Shown here one piece after another: positions 7,933 through 17,291 of a stretch of 64,000 nt of DNA; within the stretch, counting starts at the first letter, position 1; each line of letters begins with the position of its first letter. Position numbers and translations under genes: made by a program. Location: assembly GCA_964406945.1 (NCBI GenBank), contig CAYOTO010000011.1, positions 21,031-85,030 on the forward strand, written 5' to 3'. This DNA is from UBA2266 sp964406945 (GTDB lineage: Bacteria; Planctomycetota; Phycisphaerae; Sedimentisphaerales; Anaerobacaceae). The notes under the pieces were generated by a model that saw nothing but the letters and a program-made list of their open reading frames with translations, had not been told where the DNA came from and did no database searches.

Positions 7933-9048
7933 TCAGATACCCAGGTAGTAGTAGATAACGGCGAAGACGCCGTCTATTGCGACCAGCGCGACGATGCCGC
8001 TGACGACGGCGCGGGTGGCCGAATCTCCCACGGCGCTTGCGCCGGTGCCCGTCTGCAGACCGCGGAGGCAGCCTATCTGCGCCACGGCCATTCCGAAAAT
8101 CAACGTTTTGAACAGCCCGCCGAAGAGGTCGTTCAGATTCACCGCGGACTGGACCTGCTGCATATATGTGGCGGGAGTAAAACCGAGCGACATCATTACC
8201 ACTCCGCAGCCGATAAGGCCCAGGAGATTGCTGAACATTGTTAGTAGGGGCATCATGACCACGGCTGCGATGACTCGGGGTATGACCAGCAGTTTTACGG
8301 GGTCGAGGCCCATAGTCGTAAGGGCGTCGAGTTCTTCATTGACTTTCATGGTTCCCAGTTCGGCCGCGAAGGCCGACCCACTGCGACTGACGAAGATTAT
8401 CGCAGTGAAAAAGGGGCCTAATTCGCGGAACAGGGCGATAGCGACCAGATCGGCGATGAAGACCTGCGCTCCGTAGGGTCTGAGCGAGACGGCCGACTGG
8501 AATGCCAGGATCAAACCTATCAGAAAGCCGAGCAGAGCCGCGATGCCGATAGCATTTGCTCCGCTTTTTTCGCCGATGAGGACGGTATATCGCCAGCGTA
8601 TGGTGTGGGGGCGCAGGAAACTGGCTGTAAGTTTCCAGGTGATTTCGCCCGTGAAGTCAATTACCTCGCGAATGTCTTTGACGAGCAGTGTGGCGGCTTT
8701 GCCAATCTGCTCGACGTACCGGACGGGTAATGATTTGCGAGGTTCGGGTGCTGCGAGTCGGCCGGGGTCGAAAATGGAGATCAGTTCTTCGAACTGGGGC
8801 TTGAGGCCGACGATTTCAGCCTGGCCGCCCGCTTCGACCCGTTTTTTCTTGATTTCGAGCAGCAGTCCGACCCCGGCGCCGTCGCAATAGTCGACTCCGG
8901 ATGCTTCGACCTCGAGTTTTCCGCTGTCTCTGGCGGCGGCGCGGATGGTTTTTTTCCAGATTTCAGCGGTTGAGTCGACATCCAGCCTGCCCGAAAGCAC
9001 GATCTGCGTTTTGCCGCTCTCGAGCTTTCGTATGTCAACCTCAGCCAT
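7933..9048 (-). CDS. mlaE: MlaE-family permease with N-terminal STAS domain
   Basis: A 371-residue fusion. Residues 1 to about 95 form a STAS-like domain (the role of the separate MlaB in E. coli): V-D-I-R-K-L-E-S-G-K near the start and D-Y-C-D-G-A-G-V-G-L-L-L near 54. Residues 110-371 form the MlaE permease with five to six helices, including R-E-L-G-P-F-F-T-A-I near 206, E-L-G-T-M-K-V-N-E-E-L-D-A-L near 230, and the closing V-A-I-D-G-V-F-A-V. It is the first gene of the operon, with its ATG 430 bp from menF on the other strand. A fused STAS-MlaE arrangement is common outside Enterobacteria. Confidence 0.93.
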   Translation of the reverse strand: MAEVDIRKLESGKTQIVLSGRLDVDSTAEIWKKTIRAAARDSGKLEVEASGVDYCDGAGVGLLLEIKKKRVEAGGQAEIVGLKPQFEELISIFDPGRLAAPEPRKSLPVRYVEQIGKAATLLVKDIREVIDFTGEITWKLTASFLRPHTIRWRYTVLIGEKSGANAIGIAALLGFLIGLILAFQSAVSLRPYGAQVFIADLVAIALFRELGPFFTAIIFVSRSGSAFAAELGTMKVNEELDALTTMGLDPVKLLVIPRVIAAVVMMPLLTMFSNLLGLIGCGVVMMSLGFTPATYMQQVQSAVNLNDLFGGLFKTLIFGMAVAQIGCLRGLQTGTGASAVGDSATRAVVSGIVALVAIDGVFAVIYYYLGI

Positions 9049-9376
9049 GCAGTTACGCTCCCGGATTGGAAACTTGCTTTTTCAGCGGTTTACTTGCGTC
9101 CTGGTTCGGCCGTCTTATACCTTACGCAATCCCGCATAACAACCTTATTATCACGCAAAGGGTCTTTTGTTGTACGGCTTTCCGGAACGTTGTTTACAGG
9201 GTGGCGGCCGACGAAAACAGCCGCCGGCGCGCACAGACCGGTCCACCGTCGCCAACTGGGCGTTTATTGGCAATTTCGACTATTGTGCGGGCGCGCTTGA
9301 ATTCGTGGTATGTGCCGGCATCGCGAGGTTTTGCACTCGGTGTAGCGCAATTGGTGCGATCGCGGCCAATGGCCGA
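9049..9376. other. Divergent intergenic region between mlaE and menF
   Basis: No gene is supported. It should hold the promoters of both operons; only the menF-side promoter (9377-9405) could be placed with some confidence. Confidence 0.5.
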
Positions 9377-9405
9377 TTGAAGAGATTGCAGAATTGCTGT
9401 AAAAT
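9377..9405 (+). promoter_or_regulatory. Probable promoter of the menaquinone operon
   Basis: TTGAAG at 9377-9382, a 17-bp spacer and TAAAAT at 9400-9405, 76 bp before the chosen menF start. This matches the TTGnnn-N17-TAAAAT layout seen upstream of other operons here. Confidence 0.5.
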
Positions 9406-9480
9406 CGGCGGCTTCGCAGGTCGGGCGCGGTGAAAAACGCGGTTTTTCCGCCCTGCCGGCGTATTAAGGCTATCGTCAGA

Positions 9481-10857
9481 ATGAAAAAATCGGCTGACAA
9501 CTGCTGTGCCGGCAATCCGGTCGACCGTCTGGTATCGGCGGTCAAGGCGCAGCCGGTGCATGCCCGGCCGGGCAGCCCGCTGCGGTTTGCCGTGCAGATG
9601 GACGACAAGGCGGTTCTGGATTTTTTTGCATGTGCCGCCGGTACCTGCGGGTTTTACTTTTCCGGTCGAGAAGGCCGATTCGAAGCCGCCGGCGCCGGCG
9701 CGGCCCAGGTACTCAGCGACCAAACCCATCCGGATGCAAAGTCGGCTCTCGACGCAATCGACACTAGCCTCAAAAATGCTCCCGAAGGCCTGCGTTATTA
9801 CGGGGCCATGGCCTTCGATGCTGCGGACCCAAGGGTTGCGGATTCGGATCTGGGGGCGTTCAGGTTCGTTCTGCCGGAGTTCGAGCTGGTTCGCGCTGGA
9901 GACACGACAGTCCTTGCTTTCAACACCATTGCCGAACCGGGCGACGACCGCGATGCTGTAAAGGCCAGGCTGCACGCGGCGTTCGACAGAACCGGCGGTT
10001 CGCCGCGTGTGGGTATGCTGGACCGCGGCGGCGCGCTTCGCCTCGTGAGTCGGTGCGATATACCCCGGGAGGACATCTGGAAGCGGCAGGTCGCCGGGGA
10101 ACTGAACAATATCCGTTCGGGCGGGCTCGAGAAGATAGTCCTGGCACGCATGAGTCGCATCGCGCTCGCAGAAACCGTGGATCCGGCTCTTCTGCTGAGA
10201 CGGATCGTGAGCAGCAGCGTTCAAACTTACAATCTGTGCTTTCGATTCGGACCGACGGCTTTTCTGGCCAGTACGCCCGAGTGCCTCTACAGGAGGGTCG
10301 GCCAGCGCCTATATACCGAGGCAATTGCAGGGACTTGTCCCCGGGGGCGAACCGATCAGCAGACCCGGGACCTCAAGGACGAGCTGATGGACTCGGCCAA
10401 GGAGGCCGAGGAGCACAGGTACGTTTATGAAAATATCGATTCCGAACTGCGGCGAATCTGCAGGGATGTTTGCGTGTCGGCCGAGAAGGATGTTGTGGAG
10501 CTTAGCCACGTTCAGCATTTCTGCAGCCGGTTCGAAGGCTCACTCAAACCTGGCGTCTCAACCGCGGATATCCTCGGTGCTCTGCACCCCACCGCGGCTG
10601 TCAATGGTTTTCCGAAGGATGCGGCGCTGGAGCGAATCCGCAGGGTTGAGCCGTTCTGCAGGCAATGGTACGCAGGACCGGCCGGATGGATTTCACGCCG
10701 CAGCAGCGAGTTCGCCGTGGCTATAAGGTCGGCTCTGGTGCATGGAAAGGACTTGACCCTGTTCGCCGGAGCCGGGATCGTGGGCGAATCCGATCCGGCG
10801 GCCGAATGGGCCGAGACCGAGCAGAAAATGCGGCAGTTTATGGAAGTGCTGGATTGA
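9481..10857 (+). CDS. menF: Isochorismate synthase MenF
   Basis: A 458-residue chorismate-using enzyme that converts chorismate to isochorismate, the first step of menaquinone synthesis. The C-terminal half carries the family motifs: G-L-E-K-I-V-L-A-R near residue 215, F-L-A-S-T-P-E-C-L near 255, the G-T-C-P-R-G loop near 285, M-D-S-A-K-E-A-E-E-H near 303, V-Q-H-F-C-S-R near 347, and L-H-P-T-A-A-V-N-G near 370. The N-terminal 200 residues are the poorly conserved part. I chose the ATG at 9481; a GTG at 9430 in frame would add 17 residues. The clear men context separates it from TrpE/PabB and salicylate synthases. It is the first gene of the men operon. Confidence 0.93.
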   Translation: MKKSADNCCAGNPVDRLVSAVKAQPVHARPGSPLRFAVQMDDKAVLDFFACAAGTCGFYFSGREGRFEAAGAGAAQVLSDQTHPDAKSALDAIDTSLKNAPEGLRYYGAMAFDAADPRVADSDLGAFRFVLPEFELVRAGDTTVLAFNTIAEPGDDRDAVKARLHAAFDRTGGSPRVGMLDRGGALRLVSRCDIPREDIWKRQVAGELNNIRSGGLEKIVLARMSRIALAETVDPALLLRRIVSSSVQTYNLCFRFGPTAFLASTPECLYRRVGQRLYTEAIAGTCPRGRTDQQTRDLKDELMDSAKEAEEHRYVYENIDSELRRICRDVCVSAEKDVVELSHVQHFCSRFEGSLKPGVSTADILGALHPTAAVNGFPKDAALERIRRVEPFCRQWYAGPAGWISRRSSEFAVAIRSALVHGKDLTLFAGAGIVGESDPAAEWAETEQKMRQFMEVLD

Positions 10858-10862
10858 CGGGT

Positions 10863-12611
10863 ATGCGGTCGAATCTGAATACATACTGGGCGAAGATTGT
10901 AGTGGAGGAGTTGGTGCGCTGCGGCGTCGAGCGGTTCTGCATCTGCCCGGGTTCGAGGTCGACGCCTTTGACGGTCGCGGCGGCTCGAAATACCCGAGCC
11001 GCTACCGTCGTCTGCTACGACGAGAGGGCCGCAGGATTCTATGCCCTTGGACTTGCCAGGGCCTGCGGAAAACCGGCGGCGGTAATTACCACCAGCGGAA
11101 CCGCCGCGGCGAATCTGCTGCCGGCCGTTGCGGAAAGTTCGGTTGACAAGGTGCCCCTGATCCTTCTGACCGCGGACCGCCCCCCGGAGCTGAGTGACAC
11201 AGGCGCGAATCAGACGCTGAATCAGCCGGGAATGTTCGCGAAGTTTACGCGATGGCAGTTCGACATGCCCTGCCCGGATGAGGCGGTCCCGCCGCAGATG
11301 GTCCTGACGACCGTGGATCAGGCGGTTTACAGGGCCGCGGGCGTTTATCCGGGACCGGTGCATCTTAACTGGCGATTTCGCGAACCGCTCGAGCCTGCCG
11401 ATATCGAAATTGATCGATCATATACGGCCGATATCTCGGCATGGTCGAAGTCGGATGTTCCGTTTACAACGTACGAGCATGCCAAGGTCGCGGCCGGCGC
11501 CGATACAGTCGACGCGATTGTACGACTGATGAATGCCACCGATCGCGGCATGGTGATGGTCGGGCGACTCGATTCGCAGGCACAGCGAAATGCCGTGACA
11601 TCACTTATAGAGAAGCTCGGCTGGTGCGTCTATGCGGATATAACCTCAGGGCTGCGTCTGGGGCCGTGCGGCACGAACGTCATACGCCATTTCGATCAGG
11701 AATTGCTTTCGGATGAATTCAATGCCCGCTCCCGGCCGCAATTTGTGCTGCACCTGGGCAAAAGAACGACTTCGAAGCGGATAGGATTGTTCTTTACCGA
11801 GAACAGGCCCGAGCATTACGTCGTGGTCAAGGCCGACCCGGACAGGTACGACCCGGTGCATGCAGTAACGCAGCACATTCAGGCCGATGTTGCCGGTTTC
11901 TGCAGCCAGCTCGCCGAGAAGATATCGCCGCGTCAAACCGGTGATTTCGCGAACTTCTACAAAGCAAAGGCAAAGGCCGCACAGCAGATTATCGCGCAGC
12001 ATATCGAGGCTGAGAAGAACCTGAGCGAGCCTTTCGTGGCCAGGGAGATATCGGCGCGTATCTGCGACAAAGCCGCGATGTACGTATCGAGTTCGATGCC
12101 CGTAAGAGACATGGACTTGTACTCCGGCTCGTCGGATAAGTATATTCCCGTCGGAGCAAATCGCGGAATCAGCGGCATTGATGGGGTAATAGCGACTGCA
12201 TGCGGATTCGCCGCCGGACATCAGCGACCGATAACGCTGCTCATAGGCGATCTGGCCTTCCTTCACGATGTAAACTCGCTTGCCCTTGCTGCCAGATCCG
12301 AGTATCCCGTTACCATTGTTGTGATCAACAACCACGGCGGCGGTATTTTCGATTTTCTGCCGATTTCGGGCGCCGCAGATGTGTTCGAGGAATTTTTCGC
12401 TACGCCCCATGAATTCTGTTTTGGCGGGGTTTGCGAGACTTTCGGCCTGGAGCACAAAGCGGTGACAACGAAGCGACAGTTCACGGATGCGTACGTACGG
12501 GCCGGCGGCGGTTCGCAATCGACCGTGATTGAAGTCGCCGCCGACCGCAAGACCAATTTGAAGCTCAGACGTGACATTAAGAAGGCGATTATTCAGGAAC
12601 TGGAGAAGTAA
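10863..12611 (+). CDS. menD: SEPHCHC synthase MenD (ThDP enzyme)
   Basis: A 582-residue thiamine-diphosphate enzyme that joins 2-oxoglutarate to isochorismate with loss of CO2. Motifs: N-terminal C-P-G-S-R-S-T-P-L near residue 31, the catalytic-type E in C-Y-D-E-R-A-A-G-F-Y near 56, T-T-S-G-T-A-A-A-N-L-L-P near 77, T-A-D-R-P-P-E-L near 103, and the ThDP/Mg segment G-D-L-A-F-L-H-D-V-N-S-L near 462 followed by V-I-N-N-H-G-G-G-I-F near 487. All are MenD-specific. The ATG at 10863 sits 5 bp after the menF stop. Length is close to E. coli MenD (556). Confidence 0.95.
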   Translation: MRSNLNTYWAKIVVEELVRCGVERFCICPGSRSTPLTVAAARNTRAATVVCYDERAAGFYALGLARACGKPAAVITTSGTAAANLLPAVAESSVDKVPLILLTADRPPELSDTGANQTLNQPGMFAKFTRWQFDMPCPDEAVPPQMVLTTVDQAVYRAAGVYPGPVHLNWRFREPLEPADIEIDRSYTADISAWSKSDVPFTTYEHAKVAAGADTVDAIVRLMNATDRGMVMVGRLDSQAQRNAVTSLIEKLGWCVYADITSGLRLGPCGTNVIRHFDQELLSDEFNARSRPQFVLHLGKRTTSKRIGLFFTENRPEHYVVVKADPDRYDPVHAVTQHIQADVAGFCSQLAEKISPRQTGDFANFYKAKAKAAQQIIAQHIEAEKNLSEPFVAREISARICDKAAMYVSSSMPVRDMDLYSGSSDKYIPVGANRGISGIDGVIATACGFAAGHQRPITLLIGDLAFLHDVNSLALAARSEYPVTIVVINNHGGGIFDFLPISGAADVFEEFFATPHEFCFGGVCETFGLEHKAVTTKRQFTDAYVRAGGGSQSTVIEVAADRKTNLKLRRDIKKAIIQELEK

Positions 12612-12612
12612 T

Positions 12613-13425
12613 ATGACGTCCATCGAGTGGAAAAGTGCCGGGCAGTTCGGCGATATTAAATACGAGAAGTTCGAAGGCATTGCCAAGATCACGATCAACC
12701 GGCCCCGGGTTCGTAACGCGTTCAGGCCCCAGACCGTTCGCCAGATGTCGCAGGCGTTGAGAGAGGCCGAATACGACAGGGAAGTCGGCGTGATTATTCT
12801 CACCGGCGAAGGCGAGAAGGCGTTCTGCGCAGGGGGCGATCAGAAGGTTCGCGGCCACGCCGGCTATCGCGATGACAGAGGCGCCGAGAGTTTGAACGTC
12901 CTGGAATTTCAGCGGCAGATTCGCCGGTGTCCGAAGGTTATAATCGCCATGGTCGCCGGTTACGCAATAGGCGGCGGTCACGTGCTTCACCTGATATGCG
13001 ATCTGACAATCGCGGCCGACAACGCGGTGTTCGGGCAGACCGGACCGGTGGTCGGCTCCTTCGACGGCGGCTTCGGGGCAAGTTACATGGCCCGGACGAT
13101 AGGCCAGAAACGCGCTCGCGAAATATGGTTCCTCTGCCGCAAATACGATGCGAAGCAGGCAAAAGAGATGGGCCTGGTCAACGCTGTCGTGCCGCTGGAT
13201 CAGTTGGAGGCCGAGACCGTGCAGTGGTGCAGGGAGATACTGGAGAAATCGCCGGTGGCCATTCGCTGTCTGAAGGCGGCGTTCAACGCCGACTGCGATG
13301 GACAGGCCGGGCTGCAGGAGCTGGCCGGCTGTGCGACGATGCTGTTCTATCAAACCGAAGAGGCGCAGGAAGGCAGGGACGCTTTCGTGCAGAAACGCAG
13401 GCCCGATTTTTCGAAGTACCGTTGA
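12613..13425 (+). CDS. menB: 1,4-dihydroxy-2-naphthoyl-CoA synthase MenB
   Basis: A 270-residue crotonase-family enzyme that closes the naphthoquinone ring from o-succinylbenzoyl-CoA. It matches MenB almost throughout: N-R-P-R-V-R-N-A-F-R-P near 26, the A-F-C-A-G-G-D-Q-K-V-R-G oxyanion segment near 73, G-G-G-H-V-L-H-L-I-C-D near 118, G-Q-T-G-P-V-V-G-S-F-D-G-G near 139, and N-A-D-C-D-G-Q-A-G-L-Q-E-L-A-G near 225. The Q-T-G-P segment carries the glycine and aspartate that separate MenB from other enoyl-CoA hydratases. The ATG is 1 bp after the menD stop. Length is normal. Confidence 0.96.
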   Translation: MTSIEWKSAGQFGDIKYEKFEGIAKITINRPRVRNAFRPQTVRQMSQALREAEYDREVGVIILTGEGEKAFCAGGDQKVRGHAGYRDDRGAESLNVLEFQRQIRRCPKVIIAMVAGYAIGGGHVLHLICDLTIAADNAVFGQTGPVVGSFDGGFGASYMARTIGQKRAREIWFLCRKYDAKQAKEMGLVNAVVPLDQLEAETVQWCREILEKSPVAIRCLKAAFNADCDGQAGLQELAGCATMLFYQTEEAQEGRDAFVQKRRPDFSKYR

Positions 13426-13450
13426 TTGAGCGAATCGACGCTCCGCTATC

Positions 13451-14350
13451 ATGTCGCCCGAACGCAAATCCATCTCGAAGATCCAGGCTCTGCTGCTGAG
13501 CAGCCGACCCAAGACTCTGCCGGCGGCGGTATCGCCCGTGCTGGTGGGTGCGGCCCTCGCTTTTGCCGACGGACCCGTGAACATTGCCGTGCTGGCGGCG
13601 ACGTTTCTGTGTACTGTCCTCATTCAGATCGGCACCAATTACGCGAACGACTATTACGACTTCGTCAAGGGTGTGGATACCGAACACCGGGTCGGGCCAA
13701 CGCGTGCGACTCAGGCGGGGCTGCTTTCACCGGGCGAAATGAGAGCGGCGTTTGTCGGCGTGTTCGCCCTTGCGGCTTTGCTGGGCGTCTATCTTATTCT
13801 GACCGGCGGACTCCCGATCCTGATCATCGGTGTGCTGTCCGTTGCGTGCGGCATACTGTACACGGCCGGGCCTTACCCGCTCGGGTACGTGGGCCTGGGC
13901 GATGTTTTCGTACTCGTATTCTTCGGGCCGGTGGCGGTGGCGGGCACTTACTATCTTCAGCGTGGCTCGGTTAACGAAATAGTCCTGATCGCGGGTCTTG
14001 CGCCGGGTCTGCTGTCGGCGGCGATTCTGGATGTGAATAATTTTCGCGACAATGACACGGACAGGCAAGCGGGCAAAAAGACGCTCGTGGTTCGCTTCGG
14101 GCCGCGGTTCGGACAGGTCGAGTACATATTCTGTGTAGTCACGGCCGGGCTGATTCCGCCGGCTTTGGCTGTCTATGCCGGGGGCCATTACAGGGCGTTT
14201 ATTTCGCTGTTCATGCTCCTGGTGGCGTACAGACCGGTCAAGACCATTCTGACCAGCAAGAACCCGGTCGTGCTGAACAAACTTCTGGCTCAGACCGGTA
14301 TGCTGCTGGCGTTTCACAGCGTTCTGTTTTCGGTGGGGTGGCTGTTATGA
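13451..14350 (+). CDS. menA: 1,4-dihydroxy-2-naphthoate polyprenyltransferase MenA
   Basis: A 299-residue UbiA-family membrane enzyme with eight to nine helices that attaches the polyprenyl tail to dihydroxynaphthoate. The first aspartate-rich site is N-Y-A-N-D-Y-Y-D-F near residue 63 and the second is D-V-N-N-F-R-D-N-D-T-D near 194, followed by A-G-K-K-T-L-V-V-R. R-P-K-T-L-P-A-A-V near 18 is the usual MenA N-terminal motif. It starts 25 bp after menB and its stop overlaps the menC start (ATGA). Confidence 0.95.
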   Translation: MSPERKSISKIQALLLSSRPKTLPAAVSPVLVGAALAFADGPVNIAVLAATFLCTVLIQIGTNYANDYYDFVKGVDTEHRVGPTRATQAGLLSPGEMRAAFVGVFALAALLGVYLILTGGLPILIIGVLSVACGILYTAGPYPLGYVGLGDVFVLVFFGPVAVAGTYYLQRGSVNEIVLIAGLAPGLLSAAILDVNNFRDNDTDRQAGKKTLVVRFGPRFGQVEYIFCVVTAGLIPPALAVYAGGHYRAFISLFMLLVAYRPVKTILTSKNPVVLNKLLAQTGMLLAFHSVLFSVGWLL

Positions 14351-15378
14351 GGATTGTCGATTGCAAGTTGCGGCGGTACGAGCTGCCGCTGGTTCGTCCG
14401 ATCACGATAGGCGGCTCTCGGCTGGACAGCAGAACCGGGCTTATTCTCACGATCGTGGGCCAGGCGGGTGTCGAATCACACGGTGAGATCGCACCGCTGC
14501 CGGGACTGCATTCAGAGACACTTGTCGACGCCGAGGCTCAAATCAAGTCCGTGATTGAGACCATGAAGGGCGCTGATATTGCATCGGTTTTGAAGGGACC
14601 GCTTGCGGGTCTTTTTCCGTCGGTGCGGTGTGGACTGGAGATGGCGCTGATGGATTTAAGCCGGCCCGAGCCGGACCCCGACCTGCAAATTCCGGTATGT
14701 GCGTTGCTTATGCCCGGTTGCGATGACGTGCCGGAGTCGGTCGGCCGTCTCTCGGCCGCGGGGTATTCCGCCGTCAAAATCAAGGTTGGCAGACGTTCGC
14801 TGGATGAAGACATTCGGGTAATAAGGTCCGCCAAAAAGAGGCTGCGAGCCGGGACGACGCTGCGTCTGGACGCAAACCGGGCATGGTCTCTGGACCAGGC
14901 GATTGAATTCTGCAGCGAGATCGGGGCTGATTCAGTCGAGTATATCGAAGAGCCGGTCCGGGATGCGGCCGATCACGAGGCGTTTATTTTGAAAACAGAC
15001 TTTCCCCTTGCTCTGGATGAGACAATCGCCCGCGAGGCCCAGGTCGCGGACGTAGCGGCCGCGGAGGCGATAATTCTAAAGCCCTCGGTTCTGGGCGGCT
15101 TTTCGGCGGCGGCCGGGTGGGTGGACTTCGCGCGGCGAAACGGCGCAAGGGCCGTGATGAGCTGCTGCTTCGAATCGTCTCTTTCAATCCGGGCGTATGC
15201 CCTGTTTGCAATCCAGGCCGGTATTGCCGACGCTCCGCTCGGCATTGACACGCTTAAGTTCTTCTCGCAAGACCTTCTGGCCAATCCGCCCTTAATTGCC
15301 GAGGGGGCTATGATATCAAGCGGCCTGACCGCTCCGGCGCAATTGCGGCAAGAATTGCTTTGTGAAGTCCCTCTATAG
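14347..15378 (+). CDS. menC: o-succinylbenzoate synthase MenC
   Basis: A 343-residue enolase-superfamily dehydratase. The ATG at 14347 overlaps the menA stop by 4 bp. It has the lysine motif A-V-K-I-K-V-G near residue 143, the metal ligands D in L-R-L-D-A-N near 176, E in E-Y-I-E-E-P near 204, and D in L-A-L-D-E-T near 225, and the second catalytic lysine in I-I-L-K-P-S near 248. The G-M-x-S-x-x-x-E-S part is A-V-M-S-C-C-F-E-S-S-L-S. It makes o-succinylbenzoate for MenE. The family is close to dipeptide epimerases, but the operon decides the function. Confidence 0.93.
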   Translation: MRIVDCKLRRYELPLVRPITIGGSRLDSRTGLILTIVGQAGVESHGEIAPLPGLHSETLVDAEAQIKSVIETMKGADIASVLKGPLAGLFPSVRCGLEMALMDLSRPEPDPDLQIPVCALLMPGCDDVPESVGRLSAAGYSAVKIKVGRRSLDEDIRVIRSAKKRLRAGTTLRLDANRAWSLDQAIEFCSEIGADSVEYIEEPVRDAADHEAFILKTDFPLALDETIAREAQVADVAAAEAIILKPSVLGGFSAAAGWVDFARRNGARAVMSCCFESSLSIRAYALFAIQAGIADAPLGIDTLKFFSQDLLANPPLIAEGAMISSGLTAPAQLRQELLCEVPL

Positions 15379-16732
15379 TCCGATGCTCGAGCAAGTTGAC
15401 AAAATAGCCGCGAAACTCCAAGGCCGCGGCCTGAATCCCGGCGACCGCGCGGCGATACTCTCGCCCAGCAGCCCGGCCTGTGCGGCGTTTGTCATTGCTT
15501 GCTGGCGAGCGGGCATCGTGGCTGCTCCTCTGAGCGGGCGTTATCCGGCCGAGAAGGTCGATGCGGCGGTCTCGGCCCTGGACTGCCAAATACTGGTCGC
15601 GGGCGAAGAATATGCACGTCTTAATTTCAACTCGAATGTCCTGCCGCTCGCGGATTTCGTGAATCCCGATCTGTCGGACCTTCCGTCTGTGTTCTTCGAA
15701 GAACTGGCTCTGGACATCGATTCGGATGCAAGCATCGTCATGACCTCGGCCACCACGAGCCGGCCAAAAGGGGTGCTGCACACAATCGCCAATCACTATT
15801 ACAGCGCACTGGGTTCGCAAGCAAACATCGTGTTCGCCCGGGGCGATTCCTGGCTGGTTTGTCTGCCGATGTACCATATAAGCGGGCTTTCGCTGCTCAT
15901 GCGGGCACTGGTCGGCGGCGGATCGCTGGTGTTTCCGCGAGTCAAGGGGTCACTCAATGCGGCCCTGGTCAGACTCAAACCGTCGCATGTCTCTCTGGTC
16001 GCCGCCCAGCTTTCAGAACTGCTCGAAGACGGTCCGGCTGTGGAGACAATGCGGAACATGAAAGCGATTCTGGTCGGAGGCTCGGCCGTGCCTCGAAATC
16101 TTGTAGAGCGGTGCCTGACCCTGGGCCTGCCGGTGCACACAACCTACGGCTCGACCGAAGCCGCATCGCAGGTGACGACCACCGCCGGTGCGGACCTGCA
16201 AACCGATCCCGGCACATCCGGAAGGCTGTTGCCATACAGGGAACTGGCAATTGCCCCGGACGGGGAGATACTCGTTAAAGGCAAAACCCTCTTCAAGGGT
16301 TACATCGTTCCCGGCGGAATCGAACTGCCACTGGACGCGAACGGGTTTTTCCACACCCGCGACTGCGGGCGGCTGGATGACCACGGTTTGCTGTTCGTCC
16401 GGGGAAGAAAAGACCTTATGTTCATCTCCGGCGGCGAGAATATATATCCTTCGGAAATAGAACGGGCGATAGCTGATGTATCCGGCGTCGCACACGCTGT
16501 AGTGGTCCCGGTCGATCAGCCGCCAATGGGCAAAAGACCGGTGGCTTTTGTGAAAATGCAGAAGGGCCGAACCCTCGATGCCGAAAGGCTGGAAACGCAA
16601 CTGCGCCGCAGGCTCGAAGGCTTCAAAATCCCCATCGCTTTTCTGCCGTGGCCCGCCGACATGCACAATTTGCTCAAGCCCGACCGGGCGGCGCTTAGCA
16701 AACTGGCACAGCAGATGCCCGGCCGAGCATAA
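15362..16732 (+). CDS. menE: o-succinylbenzoate-CoA ligase MenE
   Basis: A 456-residue adenylate-forming enzyme. Motifs: A-T-T-S-R-P-K-G-V near residue 133 (P-loop; the usual T-S-G-T-T is M-T-S-A-T-T), P-M-Y-H-I-S-G-L near 168, T-Y-G-S-T-E-A-A near 261, R-D-C-G-R-L-D-D-H near 336, and F-I-S-G-G-E-N-I-Y-P-S-E-I-E near 357. The first possible start is a GTG at 15362, which overlaps menC by 17 bp; an ATG at 15383 would be shorter. Even with GTG, the protein opens directly at the segment equivalent to T-Y-x-x-L-x-x-x-V-D, so it lacks about 30 N-terminal residues usual in the family. No upstream start is available because a stop lies 33 bp before. The C-terminal catalytic lysine region is L-L-K-P-D-R. 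Confidence 0.92.
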   Translation: MKSLYSPMLEQVDKIAAKLQGRGLNPGDRAAILSPSSPACAAFVIACWRAGIVAAPLSGRYPAEKVDAAVSALDCQILVAGEEYARLNFNSNVLPLADFVNPDLSDLPSVFFEELALDIDSDASIVMTSATTSRPKGVLHTIANHYYSALGSQANIVFARGDSWLVCLPMYHISGLSLLMRALVGGGSLVFPRVKGSLNAALVRLKPSHVSLVAAQLSELLEDGPAVETMRNMKAILVGGSAVPRNLVERCLTLGLPVHTTYGSTEAASQVTTTAGADLQTDPGTSGRLLPYRELAIAPDGEILVKGKTLFKGYIVPGGIELPLDANGFFHTRDCGRLDDHGLLFVRGRKDLMFISGGENIYPSEIERAIADVSGVAHAVVVPVDQPPMGKRPVAFVKMQKGRTLDAERLETQLRRRLEGFKIPIAFLPWPADMHNLLKPDRAALSKLAQQMPGRA

Positions 16733-16733
16733 G

Positions 16734-17129
16734 TTACAACTCTTCCAGCACCCGCCTGACTGAATCCGGAATCGCCGTCGCGGTCCGCGTCGATGCGTCG
16801 ACAGTCACATGCGTTGTATGAACTTCCGCTGCAGCGGCTCCCTCCTTGTCGACGAAGACGTAGCTCAATTCGAAAGACCGGTTGCCAAGTTTGCTCATAG
16901 TCATCCGGACGGTGAACCGGTCTCCGAGCATCATCGGCTTGCGATAATCGGCCCTGGTGTGAACGACGGGCACCAGATAATCGCCGCCGGCCACAATCGA
17001 TGCCAGCGGAAGTCTCGAGTCCAGAAACGCCTCGTAACAATCATGGGCCAGATCGAACAGACGTGAAAAAAAGATCACGCCGGCTGCGTCGGTGTGGTAC
17101 ATGCGTATCGCGGTTTCGAATTCGAACAT
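16734..17129 (-). CDS. Hotdog-fold acyl-CoA thioesterase, probable DHNA-CoA hydrolase
   Basis: A 131-residue single hotdog domain of the 4-hydroxybenzoyl-CoA thioesterase family, with Y-H-T-D-A-A-G-V-I-F-F near residue 11 containing the catalytic aspartate and Y-D/E-A-F-L following. It faces menE end to end with one base between the stops. Menaquinone synthesis needs hydrolysis of 1,4-dihydroxy-2-naphthoyl-CoA between MenB and MenA, and this gene is the only thioesterase candidate in the men locus, so that role (MenI) is a reasonable inference. It could also be a general YbgC-type thioesterase. Confidence 0.8.
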   Translation of the reverse strand: MFEFETAIRMYHTDAAGVIFFSRLFDLAHDCYEAFLDSRLPLASIVAGGDYLVPVVHTRADYRKPMMLGDRFTVRMTMSKLGNRSFELSYVFVDKEGAAAAEVHTTHVTVDASTRTATAIPDSVRRVLEEL

Positions 17130-17291
17130 TTCTGTGCCTTCCCAATTTGCGCAAAAGTCTTACCCTTATTAATCATTCGGAGCGTCGGCTGCAACTGTTG
17201 TTTTCGCTTAATCGCGGCAAAACAGACATTTTGGGGCTGTTCGCAGCCGTGAAACATTTGATTTCAATCTCTTGCATTCACCCGGATGGGG

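Noticed and set aside
9430..9480. GTG start of menF at 9430
   Set aside because: The extra 17 residues are unlike MenF; the ATG at 9481 is preferred, although its ribosome site is weak too.
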